Assembly: GCA_022925895.1 (NCBI GenBank)
Contig: JAKSYS010000024.1
Span: forward strand, 62,001-126,000
Direction: 5' to 3'
DNA: 64,000 nt
Source of the DNA: Fragilaria crotonensis
Lineage: Eukaryota > Bacillariophyta > Fragilariophyceae > Fragilariales > Fragilariaceae
Of the stretch, positions 34,352 through 45,014 are shown one piece after another. Position numbers and translations under genes: made by a program. The notes under the pieces are model-generated. The model had not been told where the DNA came from, ran no database searches, and saw nothing but the letters and a program-made list of their open reading frames with translations. Position 1 is the first letter of the stretch. Each line of letters opens with the position of its first letter.

Positions 34352-34929
34352 TTCCATTGGTGAAGGTGTTCCCCCCCCTCTCTGATTGGACCAAACATAC
34401 ATGCCTATTGAGTTGTTGATCATTCAAGTTTTTACAGTGCACTTCCACCTATGTAAAACACGTAAAACCATCAAATCTCAATGAATTTTGGAGTTCAAAA
34501 AATTTTAAAACTCTCGTTGAATGTGTCAAAGCAATCCTGAGACACATTTGCAGAAGCTCAGCGAAGGAGGATCGAGTGTTGGGTATGTGGAGAGTTAATG
34601 GCATGCTCAGGACTTTGAGTTTTGATTCCACAACACGTGAAAGCATGTAAAAACTCCCAAACTTAAACAACAACTGATGCCATTAACACTCCACTTACCC
34701 AACACTCGATCCTCCTTCGCTGAGCTTCTGCAAATGTGTCTCAGGATTGCTTTGACACATTCAACGAGAGTTTTAAAATTTTTTGAACTCCAAAATTCAT
34801 TGAGATTTGATGGTTTTACGTGTTTTACATAGGTGGAAGTGCACTGTAAAAACTTGAATGATCAACAACTCAATAGGCATGTATGTTTGGTCCAATCAGA
34901 GAGGGGGGGGGAACACCATCACCAATTGA
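34352..34929. repeat. large palindrome (253-bp arms, 72-bp spacer)
   Basis: The left arm 34352-34604 is the reverse complement of 34677-34929 with only a few mismatches. The spacer is 34605-34676. The outer ends are GGTGTTCCCCCC and its complement. The arms contain no gene. It looks like a foldback or MITE-type element, or a palindromic duplication, and it abuts a satellite array directly. Confidence 0.85.
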
Positions 34930-34934
34930 AGAGC

Positions 34935-37925
34935 ATGACAATGATTCTTTCACAGAACATTTTGTAATGAATGTGATTCCTTGGGCTTCAAACTGGGGAC
35001 AAGCAACTGCCTATTTGTCTCACCTTGGGTTGCAATCACAATTTCTGACAAGGACAAGAATGACAGCTACTCAATGGCCTTTTGCAATGCAGTCAAACAA
35101 ATGCCTGGGTGTCTTGTCGCAACCATGACAATGATTCTATCACATAACATTTGCAATGAATGTGATTCCTTGGGCTTCAAACTGGGGACAACTTTCTATT
35201 CGCCCAATCTTGGGATTCAGATCACAATTTCTGACAAGGACAGGAATGACAACTGCTCAGTGGATTTTTGTCATGCAGTCAAACAAATGCCTGAGTGCCT
35301 TGCCAGATACATGACAATGATGCTATGACAAGACATTTTGTAATGAATGTGATTCCTTGGGCTTCAAACTGGGGACAAGCAACTGCCTATTTGTCTCACC
35401 TTGGGTTGCAATCACAATTTCTGACAAGGACAAGAATGACAGCTACTCAATGGCCTTTTGCAATGCAGTCAAACAAATGCCTGGGTGTCTTGTCGCAACC
35501 ATGACAATGATTCTATCACATAACATTTTGCAATGAATGTGATTCCTTGGGCTTCAAACTGGGGACAACTTTCTATTCGCCCAATCTTGGGATTCAGATC
35601 ACAATTTCTGACAAGGACAGGAATGACAACTGCTCAGTGGATTTTTGTCATGAAGTCAAACAAATGCCTGAGTGTCTTGCCAGATACATTACAATGATGC
35701 TATGACAAGACATTTTGTAATGAATGTGATTCCTTGGGCTTCAAACTGGGGACAAGCAACTGCCTATTTGTCTCACCTTGGGTTGCAATCACAATTTCTG
35801 ACAAGGACAGGAATGACAACTGCTCAGTGGATTTTTGTCATGCAGTCAAACAAATGCCTGAGTGCTTTGCCAGATGCATGACAATGATGCTATAACAAGA
35901 CATATTGTAATGAATGTGATTCCTTGGGCTTCAAACTGGGGACAAGCAACTGCCTATTTGTCTCACCTTGGGCTGCAATCACAATTTCTGACAAGGACAA
36001 GAATGACAGCTACTCAATGGCCTTTTGCAATGCAGTCAAACAAATGCCTGGGTGTCTTGTTGCAACCATGACAATGATTCTATCACATAACATTTAGCAA
36101 TGAATGTGATTCCTTGGGCTTCAAACTGGGGACAACTTTCTATTCGCCCAATCTTGGGATTCAGATCACAATTTCTGACAAGGACAGGAATGACAACTGC
36201 TCAGTGGATTTTTGTCATGCAGTCAAACAAATGCCTGAGTGCCTTGCCAGATACATGACAATGATGCTATAACAAGACATTTTGTAATGAATGTGATTCC
36301 TTGGGCTTCAAAGTGGGGACAAGCAACTGCCTATTTGTCTCACCTTGGGCTGCAATCACAATTTCTGACAAGGACAGGAGGGACAACTACTCAATGGCTT
36401 TTTGCAATGCAGTCAAACAAATGCCTGGGTGTCTTGTCGCAACCATGACAATGATTCTATCACAGATCATTTTGCAATGAATGTCATTCCTTGGGCTTCA
36501 ACCTGGGGACAACTTTCTATTCGCCCAATCTTGGGATTCAGATCACAATTTCTGACAACGACAGGAGTGACAACTGCTCAGTGGATTTTTGTCATGCAGT
36601 CAAACAAATGCCTGAGTGTCTTGCCAGGTACATTACAATGATGCTATAACAAGACATATTGTAATGAATGTGATTCCTTGGGCTTCAAACTGGGGACAAG
36701 CAACTGCCTAGTATTTGTCTCACATTGGGCTGCAATCACAATTTCTGACAAGGACAAGAATGACAGCTACTCAATGGCCTTTTGCAATGCAGTCAAACAA
36801 ATGCCTGGGTGTCTTGTCGCAACCATGACAATGATTCTATCACATAACATTTTGCAATGAATGTGATTCCTTGGGCTTCAAACTGGGGACAACTTTCTAT
36901 TTGCCCAATCTTGGGATTCAGATCACAATTTCTGACAACGACAGGAGTGACAACTGCTCAGTGGATTTTTGTCATGCAGTCAAACAAATGCCTGAGTGTC
37001 TTGCCAGATACATGACAATGATGCTATAACAAGACATTTTGTAATGAATGTGATTCCTTGGGCTTCAAACTGGGGACAAGCAACTGCCTATTTGTCTCAC
37101 CTTGGGTTGCAATCACAATTTCTGACAAGGACAAGAATGACAGCTACTCAATGGCCTTTTGCAATGCAGTCAAACAAATGCCTGGGTGTCTTGTCGCAAC
37201 CATGACAATGATTCTATCACATAACATTTTGCAATGAATGTGATTCCTTGGGCTTCAAACTGGGGACAACTTTCTATTCGCCCAATCTTGGGATTCAGAT
37301 CACAATTTCTGACAAGGACAGGAATGACAACTGCTCAGTGGATTTTTGTCATGCAGTCAAACAAATGCCTGAGTGCCTTGCCAGATACATGGCAATGATC
37401 CTATGACAAGACATTTTGTAATGAATGTGATTCCTTGGGCTTCAAACTGGGGACAACTTTCTATTCGCCCAATCTTGGGATTCAGATCACAATTTCTGAC
37501 AAGGACAGGAATGACAACTGCTCAGTGGATTTTTGTCATGCAGTCAAACAAATGCCTGAGTGCCTTGCCAGATACATGACAATGATGCTATAACAAGACA
37601 TTTTGTAATGAATGTGATTCCTTGGGCTTAAAATGGGCATCACTTCTTTGGATTGGCCCCTTATTCAGATGCATTTGGATATTGCCAAACACAGGAGCAG
37701 CAGCTGCTCAATGGGTTTTTGTTATGCAGACAAAAGAATTCCTTAGTGCCTTGTTAGATACACGGCAATGATTCCATAACCGGACAATTTACAATGACTG
37801 TGATTCCCATGGCTTCAAACTGGGGAGAAGCCACTGCCAATTTGTCACGTCTTGGGCTGCAGATCACAATTTCTGACGACGACAACAATGACGGCTACTC
37901 GCTCAATGGGTTTCTGTCATGCTGA
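34935..37925. repeat. satellite array, 188-bp monomers in 377-bp dimers
   Basis: The anchor GATTCCTTGGGCTTCAAA recurs at about 34975, 35163, 35351, 35541, 35728, 35918, 36108, 36295, 36485 (CATTCC), 36672, 36865, 37052, 37242, 37429 and, decayed, 37618 and 37802. Spacings are 187-193. There are two monomer types. X carries AAGCAACTGCCTATTTGTC and Y carries AACTTTCTATTCGCCCAAT. They alternate, so the higher-order period is 377. The monomer at 35728 is X at its start and Y at its end. The 69-aa frames that recur every 377 bp are a by-product, since neither period is a multiple of three. Confidence 0.9.
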
Positions 37926-38524
37926 CATAGAGATTCCTGCATGGTTTGACAGGTCTTTTCCCCCAAAAGTTATCTCACCATGTTGTCAGAAGCCTCTGTA
38001 GGCTGCGTTGCTGTGTTTGGTGCATGAATGTGTTGAAAAGAAAAAATCAGCTTTTGCAAAACCACCACACAGTTTTTCAGAACAACAGGCTACGTAGTTC
38101 GTAACGATGTGTACGGGGTGGAATGAAAGTCTAACCTACAACAACATCAGTCGTCAATCATCTCAACCGTCAGTGATTCTCAACCCGCTATCTTGGCTGG
38201 GGAAAACCTTTTCTGGTTGTGCTTGTCGTCCAGAGGCATTGCGAAAGATTCGAACTCAGAGCAACCCTTCAAGCGTAAACACATTTTCGAGACGAAAATT
38301 AAGATATATATGATATACACTGCACTCTAAAATCTAAAGGTACTTATGTTGCACAGCAGCAAGTAGCGCGTTACGGTCCGTAACCCGTAACCCCCGTATG
38401 CCGAGCACAATGTTACACTACTTGATACTGTACTGTCGTGCTGTTTAATACAATATGGTATTAAACAGTAAAAAACGGTATAAAACACCCTTGATCTCAA
38501 ATATTTGTTTAATACAATTCGATA
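37926..38524. other. spacer before the DIRS-like element
   Basis: About 600 bp. TTACGGTCCGTAACCCGTAA at 38370-38390 is a short local repeat, and 38445-38520 has GTTTAATACAAT twice. No gene was seen. Confidence 0.3.
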
Positions 38525-38969
38525 GTCGTGTCGGCTATATCGATGCTTCGACTACAAATGAGGCTGAGCCGTTTGCTCCGTTCAGGGGTCACATTCGAAC
38601 GAGGTACATGTACGTAGTGCGTAGTATACACGTAGCCTCTGGTGGCCGTACTACGTTGTGCTGCACGAGTACGGCCACGGAATGGGTGGTTGGAGGGACC
38701 GTACGCCCCGCTGCCGCTGACGGTGGGATGCGTGCTCGCACTTTCCCGCCTCAGCGGCTGCTAAGCTGTTGGTCCTCATAGTTTCTAACTGTAGCTACTT
38801 GAGTGCTACAGTATTCTGGGTTGGTGGTAACGACCATCCTACTATGGGTGTCTTAGCCTCCAACCCGTGTACGGTGGTACTGCCGTGGGCAGGACCTACC
38901 GTACACTCTGGCCCATGGAGCCATGACATGAAAGGGTGGGAGGCCGTAGGCGGGTGGGGTTGTTACCGG

Positions 38970-40088
38970 TCACGAGGGCGTGAGGCGAAAGGCGCCACCT
39001 TGAAGCATGGCGGCGGAGAGGCCGGTCATGACAGGTTGTGCCTGAACATGAAGGTATCGATACATCTCATCTGACCGCCATCTGCCCACCAAACGGATAC
39101 GATCGCTGTCAACGCCGGCACAGAGGAGTGCCATGGCGCCCCCGGCCCGCGTGGAGCGAATGGAAACATCCGCCAGAGCATAGGCAGGATCTGGGTGCAG
39201 GTGGAGGGCGGCGCGAATACGTGTGGTGAGGGAAGCGGATGTGATGTATTGAAAGGGAGCTGCCGGGTGGGCACGAACGGCATTGAGAGTGGTCTCGGGC
39301 GTGGCATTCTGGGTGCGGAGCGTAATGACACGCGAGGCCAACGCAAGCACCGGGCAAAGGTGGGGATGGCCTGAGCGGCCATGGCCGATGGTTTCGTTGC
39401 GCACTCCAATCTTCTGTTGGGTGAAGGTGAGTGCGACAAAGGTGGCGGCGAGCAAGTCAGCATCGGAGCAAGTCGCCGTGTCAAGGGCGCGCGAGCCTAC
39501 CCAAAATTGGACGTCGCGAAGTCGGAACAGGGCGGGGCGAGGTGGCCCCAGGTATTCGCCGGGGCGCAAGAGGAAATAAAACCCCAATGTCAAACACTGA
39601 GCGGCTGCACGGGAGACGGGCGTGGCTTCAGCATCAGCGGTGGCCCATACTTGGGCAACAATGTGTAATGGCAAGGGCTTGACTCGTGACGGAGGATCGT
39701 CATCGTGCTTCCATGCCTGGAAAAGGGCTGTGAGTCGGAAGTCCAATGCACCGTGCTGGTTCAGACGAGGGTCCACGGACCCCATACCGGCGTACGCCTG
39801 GCCCAGCGCTCGTACGGCGTCTTCCACAGTACGAGACCGGACGGGGTTACGGCCGGGTGCGAGTGTGCCATTGTGGTACCGGTGGGCAAAGAGTTGAAGA
39901 AGAGGTATTGGGTCGGCGCCAAGGGCGAAGGGATCGACGCCCAGGCTGGCACAGAAGGCCGTCCAGAGGGCCCAAGTCGCGTTGGCTGAGGCGTGTTGCT
40001 GAGGGGAGACGCGGCGCGCGAACGTGTCCTGGACAGCGCGCCAATCAGCGAGGCATTGGTCGCGGGCGAGAGCGTCTGCATTTGCCAA
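38970..40088 (-). CDS. DIRS-like element: tyrosine recombinase
   Basis: A 372-aa frame. The arm-like N-terminal half (ATWALWTAFCASLGVDPF) is followed by a catalytic half with the LLRPGEYL box, a TRAGGAMALL segment and GRWRSDEMYRYLH, which are stations of phage-integrase-type recombinases as used by DIRS/PAT elements. It overlaps the reverse transcriptase frame at its start, as is usual for the family. Confidence 0.85.
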   Translation of the reverse strand: MANADALARDQCLADWRAVQDTFARRVSPQQHASANATWALWTAFCASLGVDPFALGADPIPLLQLFAHRYHNGTLAPGRNPVRSRTVEDAVRALGQAYAGMGSVDPRLNQHGALDFRLTALFQAWKHDDDPPSRVKPLPLHIVAQVWATADAEATPVSRAAAQCLTLGFYFLLRPGEYLGPPRPALFRLRDVQFWVGSRALDTATCSDADLLAATFVALTFTQQKIGVRNETIGHGRSGHPHLCPVLALASRVITLRTQNATPETTLNAVRAHPAAPFQYITSASLTTRIRAALHLHPDPAYALADVSIRSTRAGGAMALLCAGVDSDRIRLVGRWRSDEMYRYLHVQAQPVMTGLSAAMLQGGAFRLTPS

Positions 40089-41962
40089 GAAAGGGCCTGT
40101 GGATAATGGGTGTTAAAATGTGTCAGCAACTCATCATCCGAGAGGTCCCATCGGCGACTGGCATCATCAGCCATAACGTTCACAGGTCCGGGCATATAGT
40201 GTGCACGCACAACATAACGGTGGGTGCGTTGATGCAAGGAAGCCCATCGCAAAAGGTAGGAGCGAGCAGCGGTAGAAGTGGCAGAACCTTTAGTGGTCCA
40301 GGCCACCGCAGCGCGATTGTCGGCATTGACCCACACGGTACGTTCGGCAACCGAGCGTGTGTGCGAAAGGACATCGCGGTGAGCGATCATCCCCGCCAGC
40401 TCAAGATCCGAGATGGTAACTTTGCCTGTGAGGTTGGTGGCAGTGACCAAGGACGCCGCAATGTTTGGGGGAAACCGTTGTCGCCAGACGATGGGTGCAG
40501 ACTGGGCGTCCAGGGCGTCGAACCAGACGCCGCCCATACCCTGCTGGCACGCATCAGATGCGCCCACATCGGAGGGGTATGTTGGAATCAGTTCTTGGAG
40601 CCGTGTCGGGCGATTGGCAAGTTCGGCAGCAAGTGCCCGGAAGTCAGCAGCAACTTCATATATGCGGTTTGTGAGCCGCACGCGGCTGCGGTCGGTGTGT
40701 CGCAGTGCTTCTTGCAGGACCGAGAACAATCCGCGTGACCCTGGGATTGCGGGGGACATGGAGCAAAGCTCCCCAAGGAGCTGGTGCCACTGTTTCACCG
40801 GGAGCCGGCGTCGTGGTGGTGAGATCCAGTCCAGAAGGGTACACAGGCGTTCCTGCCGGTGAGGCGGGAGACTCAGTGTCATGGCAGTCGTATCCACGTC
40901 CCATCCTAGAACACGCTTATTAGTAGCCCAATAGGCGTCGCCTTTAAGCATCTTCTTTATCGACGCCGGTTCCTTGCGATGCGAGGGGTCGGTTGGTGAG
41001 AGGGGGCGTAGGACCTCGTCGATGGAGGACAAGGCTGCTCGCATGACGCGACGGCGTTGAAATGCCGTCTGGGCCATTAGCAGGAAGTCGTCGACGTATA
41101 CGTCGACCTTAGCCACCGGCGGGAGTCCGCACGTGTGCAATTGTGAGTTTGGCCTGGTTGGGGGAATGCTTCTATTGGCAGTGGGAGAGTCCTGTGGTGG
41201 CGTTGCGGCCGTCGATTCCAGCCGGTGAACACTGAGCAGACGGGGATCTGTGCTACGCTTTAGCATGATGTTGGCACGGTCGCATGCGGTCTCGGTGATT
41301 GCCGTGAAGTATGGTGGTGACTCGACCCATCCCATGGGTAACGATAGGGGGAAGGCGACCAGTTTGGTGTGTCCATGGCTGGTAGGAAGGGCGACGCCCA
41401 GCTTGAGGACATCTGCCACCTGCAGCCAAACGCGGTAAAACCCATCGGCAATGTCAATCTTGGCCAAATGGACGGGGCCAAAGCGTGGGTTGGCATGAAA
41501 AATTGTACTGAGGACCCGCAACAGAGCTCGGCCAAATTGCATGGCCTCGCGTGGCGCGAGGGGGAGGGACTCCTGGTTGATGGCCGAAAAGGAATAGTCC
41601 ACGATTAGGCGCGGACGCCTATCGCGCTGCGGCACCACTCCCAACGGCGAGATGCGCAGGTTTGGCATGTCGCGAACGGCGTCATATGGAAGGACAATCC
41701 AATACCCTTGGGTGCAGAAGTCCAACATTTCTTCAGCCACAAATTGTCGCTCGCCATGTGATGACTTATGGGGGCATCGAGCTAGGGCCTCATCCTTTTG
41801 GGTCCGGCTCCAGGGCGGGGTGGACACTGTGACGCTCGCTCCACGAATCCCCAAGTGATGCAGAAGACGAGATGCTTTGTGATCCAACGTCTTTACTTTA
41901 AGCGGTATGTTTGATGGGCCTCGGTGGGCTTTAACAAAACCTTCCCAGCCCTGTCGGCGCAA
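39761..41962 (-). CDS. DIRS-like element: reverse transcriptase and RNase H
   Basis: A 733-aa frame. The RT stations are PRLIVDYSFSAIN, KIDIADGFYRVWL, LPMGWVESPPYF and the YVDDF box. RNase H-like stations are SDACQQGMGGVWFD and NADNRAAVAWTTKGS, followed by YMPGPVNVMADDASRRW. This order is that of DIRS-order retrotransposons. Confidence 0.88.
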   Translation of the reverse strand: MRRQGWEGFVKAHRGPSNIPLKVKTLDHKASRLLHHLGIRGASVTVSTPPWSRTQKDEALARCPHKSSHGERQFVAEEMLDFCTQGYWIVLPYDAVRDMPNLRISPLGVVPQRDRRPRLIVDYSFSAINQESLPLAPREAMQFGRALLRVLSTIFHANPRFGPVHLAKIDIADGFYRVWLQVADVLKLGVALPTSHGHTKLVAFPLSLPMGWVESPPYFTAITETACDRANIMLKRSTDPRLLSVHRLESTAATPPQDSPTANRSIPPTRPNSQLHTCGLPPVAKVDVYVDDFLLMAQTAFQRRRVMRAALSSIDEVLRPLSPTDPSHRKEPASIKKMLKGDAYWATNKRVLGWDVDTTAMTLSLPPHRQERLCTLLDWISPPRRRLPVKQWHQLLGELCSMSPAIPGSRGLFSVLQEALRHTDRSRVRLTNRIYEVAADFRALAAELANRPTRLQELIPTYPSDVGASDACQQGMGGVWFDALDAQSAPIVWRQRFPPNIAASLVTATNLTGKVTISDLELAGMIAHRDVLSHTRSVAERTVWVNADNRAAVAWTTKGSATSTAARSYLLRWASLHQRTHRYVVRAHYMPGPVNVMADDASRRWDLSDDELLTHFNTHYPQALSWQMQTLSPATNASLIGALSRTRSRAASPLSNTPQPTRLGPSGRPSVPAWASIPSPLAPTQYLFFNSLPTGTTMAHSHPAVTPSGLVLWKTPYERWARRTPVWGPWTLV

Positions 41963-42163
41963 CTGAACTGCATATGTAACAGCTAACTTACCCAGTTTAT
42001 GCTCCGCGTCCGATGTGTCTGGAGATATGCCATCTGCAGCTCGCTTGCGACTCCGAGTGGTGTGAGCAGACCCTACCCCTGTTTGGGGCCAGGGAGGTGC
42101 CCTTGCCTGCCAGGGTGGTGCAGTTCCAGCGGGTGCTGCGTCTGCTCCGCCCTGGCCTACCCG

Positions 42164-44458
42164 TCAGGTTGCTGATGTTGGGACTGCGAGGTGCTCGCGC
42201 ACGTACGTGAGTAGACGCGCGCGTTCCGCCGGGTTGGCGAACGGCGCATGTGTGTTACGCCTCCCGCAGTTGGCAAAGCATGCACTTTTGATCCACCAGG
42301 CAACGCAAAACTCGTTGCCTGCGTCGTTGCGCGGCGGGCGGTGAACTCGCAGTGCGTTTCGTATCCCCCCGGGGCGCAAAGTGATTGTCGAGAACTCGGT
42401 GTCCGGTGCTGGGTTCTCTTCTCTGGCTACCGGCGCTCGCGTAGTGTCGCCTCCTGTTAGGGTGGAGACCGACGAGCGGGTGGATTCCGACACGGTCGAA
42501 GGTGCGCTGCTTGGGCTGCTGCGTACGCTCCCCCCGGCTGCTGGTGGGACACTGAGATACTCATCGGGTATGGCAACCCAGTTGGCCGAGATATGAAACG
42601 TCCCTTGCTTCAGGTCCTGAAGCATCGCGGTGAATGATGGGAGCGGGACGCCCGTGACGCCCTCTGCGATGTTTGCTCCGACCTGTTGGAGGTATTCCTG
42701 CACGCTTAATTGAACGGCTCGCACAATGCGGGCGTAGAAAGTGTTGGCCACATGAGGTAGCCCCGCTACGAGGGCAAAGCGCTCGGTAATGAAAGGGGCC
42801 ATGTTCTGGAGGCTGGCTGCTAGGCCCCACATGGCCTCAACAAAAGGGTGGGGTGGCCCCACTCCTTGGAACAGCCCTTGGCATAGGACCGCATACCGGA
42901 GCAGAGTGATGCACACCTCCGAAATGTCGCGGGGGAACTTCACCTTCTCCTTATCGCAAATGGCACAATAATCCGACAAGGTAGCACTCTGTTCACCTTG
43001 GGAGAGTTGATTGGAGACGCTGGCTGCTGCTACTGCCTGGTAGTGGCTCGCGCTTCCCGAGTATGACACCAAGAAGGGCTGACATCCGGAGGTGAGGTCA
43101 TCCGCTCCGTGGCCTTCAAACTGAAATCCTACCACCATCTGTTTCAGGGTGGTGGTAATCACTGGGTTATACAGTTCCGAAGAAAGTCCCCTTGCCATAC
43201 AGACCTTTTGAAACTCCTGGGACAGCACTATGTGCTGTTCGCTCTTTGCACAGTTCGCCAGCCTTGTCCAGACGGGTGCCACATCCTCGGGGTGGCTGAC
43301 GTTGCCGTATCGGAGGAGTGTGGCATAGGTCTCTTTGTATGCGTCAATGATGGTCTTCTGCTCTCTAGCAGTCCTGGGCACACCCTCCCCTCCTCCGACA
43401 ATCTCGTCGCGTCTCTCGCCAGTGAGTGCTCGGAGTGCGCCAAGGAGAGTGGCCATGGCACCTTCGCGCACGCCTCCCCCCGGGCCGAGTCCAACAAGGT
43501 CATGCTGTACCTTAGCTGCCACATATTGATGCACTTCGGGGGGTAGATGTAGGGGCAGGAATGCGTGGTGCACGCCCGGTAGAGCTTTCAGTGCTCCTCC
43601 GCCCCCACGGGCGGTACAGGCTGCCCGGAGCCATACTAGGACATCATGGCAACTGGCTGTTGCATCGTCAGCTCTGATTGCCCCAAGCAATTCCTGATAC
43701 GCTTGCTTGGCCTTGACCCGCCGGCGGTGCACTAAAAGGGCAGCATAGCGACATGGCACGAGCTGCGTGTGCCTTGGGCGCACCACCTCCGTCTCGGGGT
43801 CTTCTTCTGTGAAAGGACCTAGGACCAACGTCTGGTCCACCCAGGTGGGCATCAGCGCATCCATCGCGGCAAGGGTGGGGATGCGGATGGCCGTGGTAAT
43901 TAAGTGGAAAGCTGATCCTGGACACTCCACCACCGGGTACTGGTGAGGGAGGATGTCCCCCAAGAGACCTAGGACACGATCGTTATAGCCAGAAGGGTCG
44001 TCGCCTGGCGTGTCCATGTACCGGAGCAGGCGATGCAAGATGGTCACCTCTGGTATACCATCCTGCCCGGTTACTAATGCTAGAAAGGCCATGGGCTGCC
44101 TATCTGTGAGTGCCACCGTTTGGTCTCGTAACGTGGCGGGTGCAGGTACTGCTCCTGCCCCCGTGTCAACGAACCGATACCCTGCCAGGTAGGCGGCTGT
44201 GCGGTCATGGGCTGGACTGTTCGTGGCGTCGCTGTAAAATTCTCGGTAGGACGTAGGTGCCGTAGGAGGCATAGGTACCGGTGGTACCGCCGCGTCCACG
44301 GCTCCTAGTGCCAGCGCTCCCGGTAGGGCCATGACGGACTCGACTAATGGTCGTGTTTCGTTCAAGTGCCCACCGGAAACTCCTTGAAAACAACTAGCTA
44401 CTGTTCCTAGCCTCGCAATACAGCCGTCTCGGGGTGCCTGACTTGTAGCAGGTTCCAA
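42164..44458 (-). CDS. DIRS-like element: gag-like protein
   Basis: An open frame of up to 764 aa. The real start is probably the ATG at 44333, because the sequence above it belongs to the repeated end region. It is Ala/Gly/Pro-rich. The long helical middle contains CAICDKEKVKF, and the C-terminus has a Cys-rich knuckle-like stretch (CVAWWIKSACFANCGRRNTH). Position and composition fit the first ORF of DIRS-type elements. Confidence 0.7.
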   Translation of the reverse strand: MEPATSQAPRDGCIARLGTVASCFQGVSGGHLNETRPLVESVMALPGALALGAVDAAVPPVPMPPTAPTSYREFYSDATNSPAHDRTAAYLAGYRFVDTGAGAVPAPATLRDQTVALTDRQPMAFLALVTGQDGIPEVTILHRLLRYMDTPGDDPSGYNDRVLGLLGDILPHQYPVVECPGSAFHLITTAIRIPTLAAMDALMPTWVDQTLVLGPFTEEDPETEVVRPRHTQLVPCRYAALLVHRRRVKAKQAYQELLGAIRADDATASCHDVLVWLRAACTARGGGGALKALPGVHHAFLPLHLPPEVHQYVAAKVQHDLVGLGPGGGVREGAMATLLGALRALTGERRDEIVGGGEGVPRTAREQKTIIDAYKETYATLLRYGNVSHPEDVAPVWTRLANCAKSEQHIVLSQEFQKVCMARGLSSELYNPVITTTLKQMVVGFQFEGHGADDLTSGCQPFLVSYSGSASHYQAVAAASVSNQLSQGEQSATLSDYCAICDKEKVKFPRDISEVCITLLRYAVLCQGLFQGVGPPHPFVEAMWGLAASLQNMAPFITERFALVAGLPHVANTFYARIVRAVQLSVQEYLQQVGANIAEGVTGVPLPSFTAMLQDLKQGTFHISANWVAIPDEYLSVPPAAGGSVRSSPSSAPSTVSESTRSSVSTLTGGDTTRAPVAREENPAPDTEFSTITLRPGGIRNALRVHRPPRNDAGNEFCVAWWIKSACFANCGRRNTHAPFANPAERARLLTYVREHLAVPTSAT

Positions 44459-44680
44459 CGAGCGTCGGTGCGGATTGAGGTCGTGTCAGCTATACCGATG
44501 CTTCGACTACAAATGAGGCTGAGCCGTTTGCTCCGTTCAGGGGTCACATTCGAACGAGGTACATGTACGTAGTGCGTAGTATACACGTAGCCTCTGGTGG
44601 CCGTACTACGTTGTGCTGCACGAGTACGGCCACGGAATGGGTGGTTGGAGGGACCGTACGCCCCGCTGCCGCTGACGGTG

Positions 44681-45014
44681 TACCTGGTACAGTTGTGCTA
44701 GTTTTTTTGAAGAGTAGAAGCGAGAATAGACTCTACTCTAGTAGAGACCAGACTGGATATGTGCGGCCCAAGGCCGTGATCTGGGCTACTGGCGGAGTTT
44801 ATTGTTGTACTGGTAGAGGGGTTGTTTCAGTTGTATTAGTACATACTGTACTGTAATGAGAGCAATTTCACAATTAACCGGCGTTCTCATATCACAAAAG
44901 TCTGGCCGGGCGTTCCCTATCTGGGCTACGGCAGTATTTCGTCCGGACCGGACACAAGAAAATCCTATGATGTAAAGTAAGGTGCCAGATTCTGGATTTC
45001 GTCTTTCTCTCTGA
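44681..45014. other. spacer between the DIRS element and a MITE
   Basis: About 330 bp without a gene. GTACCTGGTAC and TACTCTAGTAGAG words occur near 44682 and 44735. Confidence 0.3.

Larger units (their letters stand above)
38525..44680 (-). mobile_element. DIRS-like tyrosine-recombinase retrotransposon, whole-looking
   Basis: About 6.2 kb, distinctly GC-rich and CpG-rich compared with its surroundings. Parts in coding order on the minus strand: gag-like frame, reverse transcriptase with RNase H, tyrosine recombinase. Direct repeats of 201 bp lie at both ends (38525-38725 and 44480-44680) and differ at only about two visible positions. Internal flanks (38725-38912 and 44383-44487) recur in a remnant at 27.0-30.9 kb. 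The combination of reverse transcriptase and tyrosine recombinase without an integrase defines DIRS-type elements. All three frames are open, so it looks whole and young. Confidence 0.88.

Noticed and set aside
35295-37579. Series of 69-aa frames as possible repeated peptide genes
   Set aside because: They recur only because the DNA repeats every 377 bp. They run across monomer borders and show no codon-level constraint.
34935-37925. CRISPR-like array
   Set aside because: The units are about 188 bp and similar along their whole length, with no short repeat plus unique spacer pattern, and the genome is eukaryotic.
39746-40738. 330-aa plus-strand frame
   Set aside because: It lies opposite the reverse transcriptase and recombinase frames of the DIRS-like element. 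It has no domain and is a by-product of high GC.
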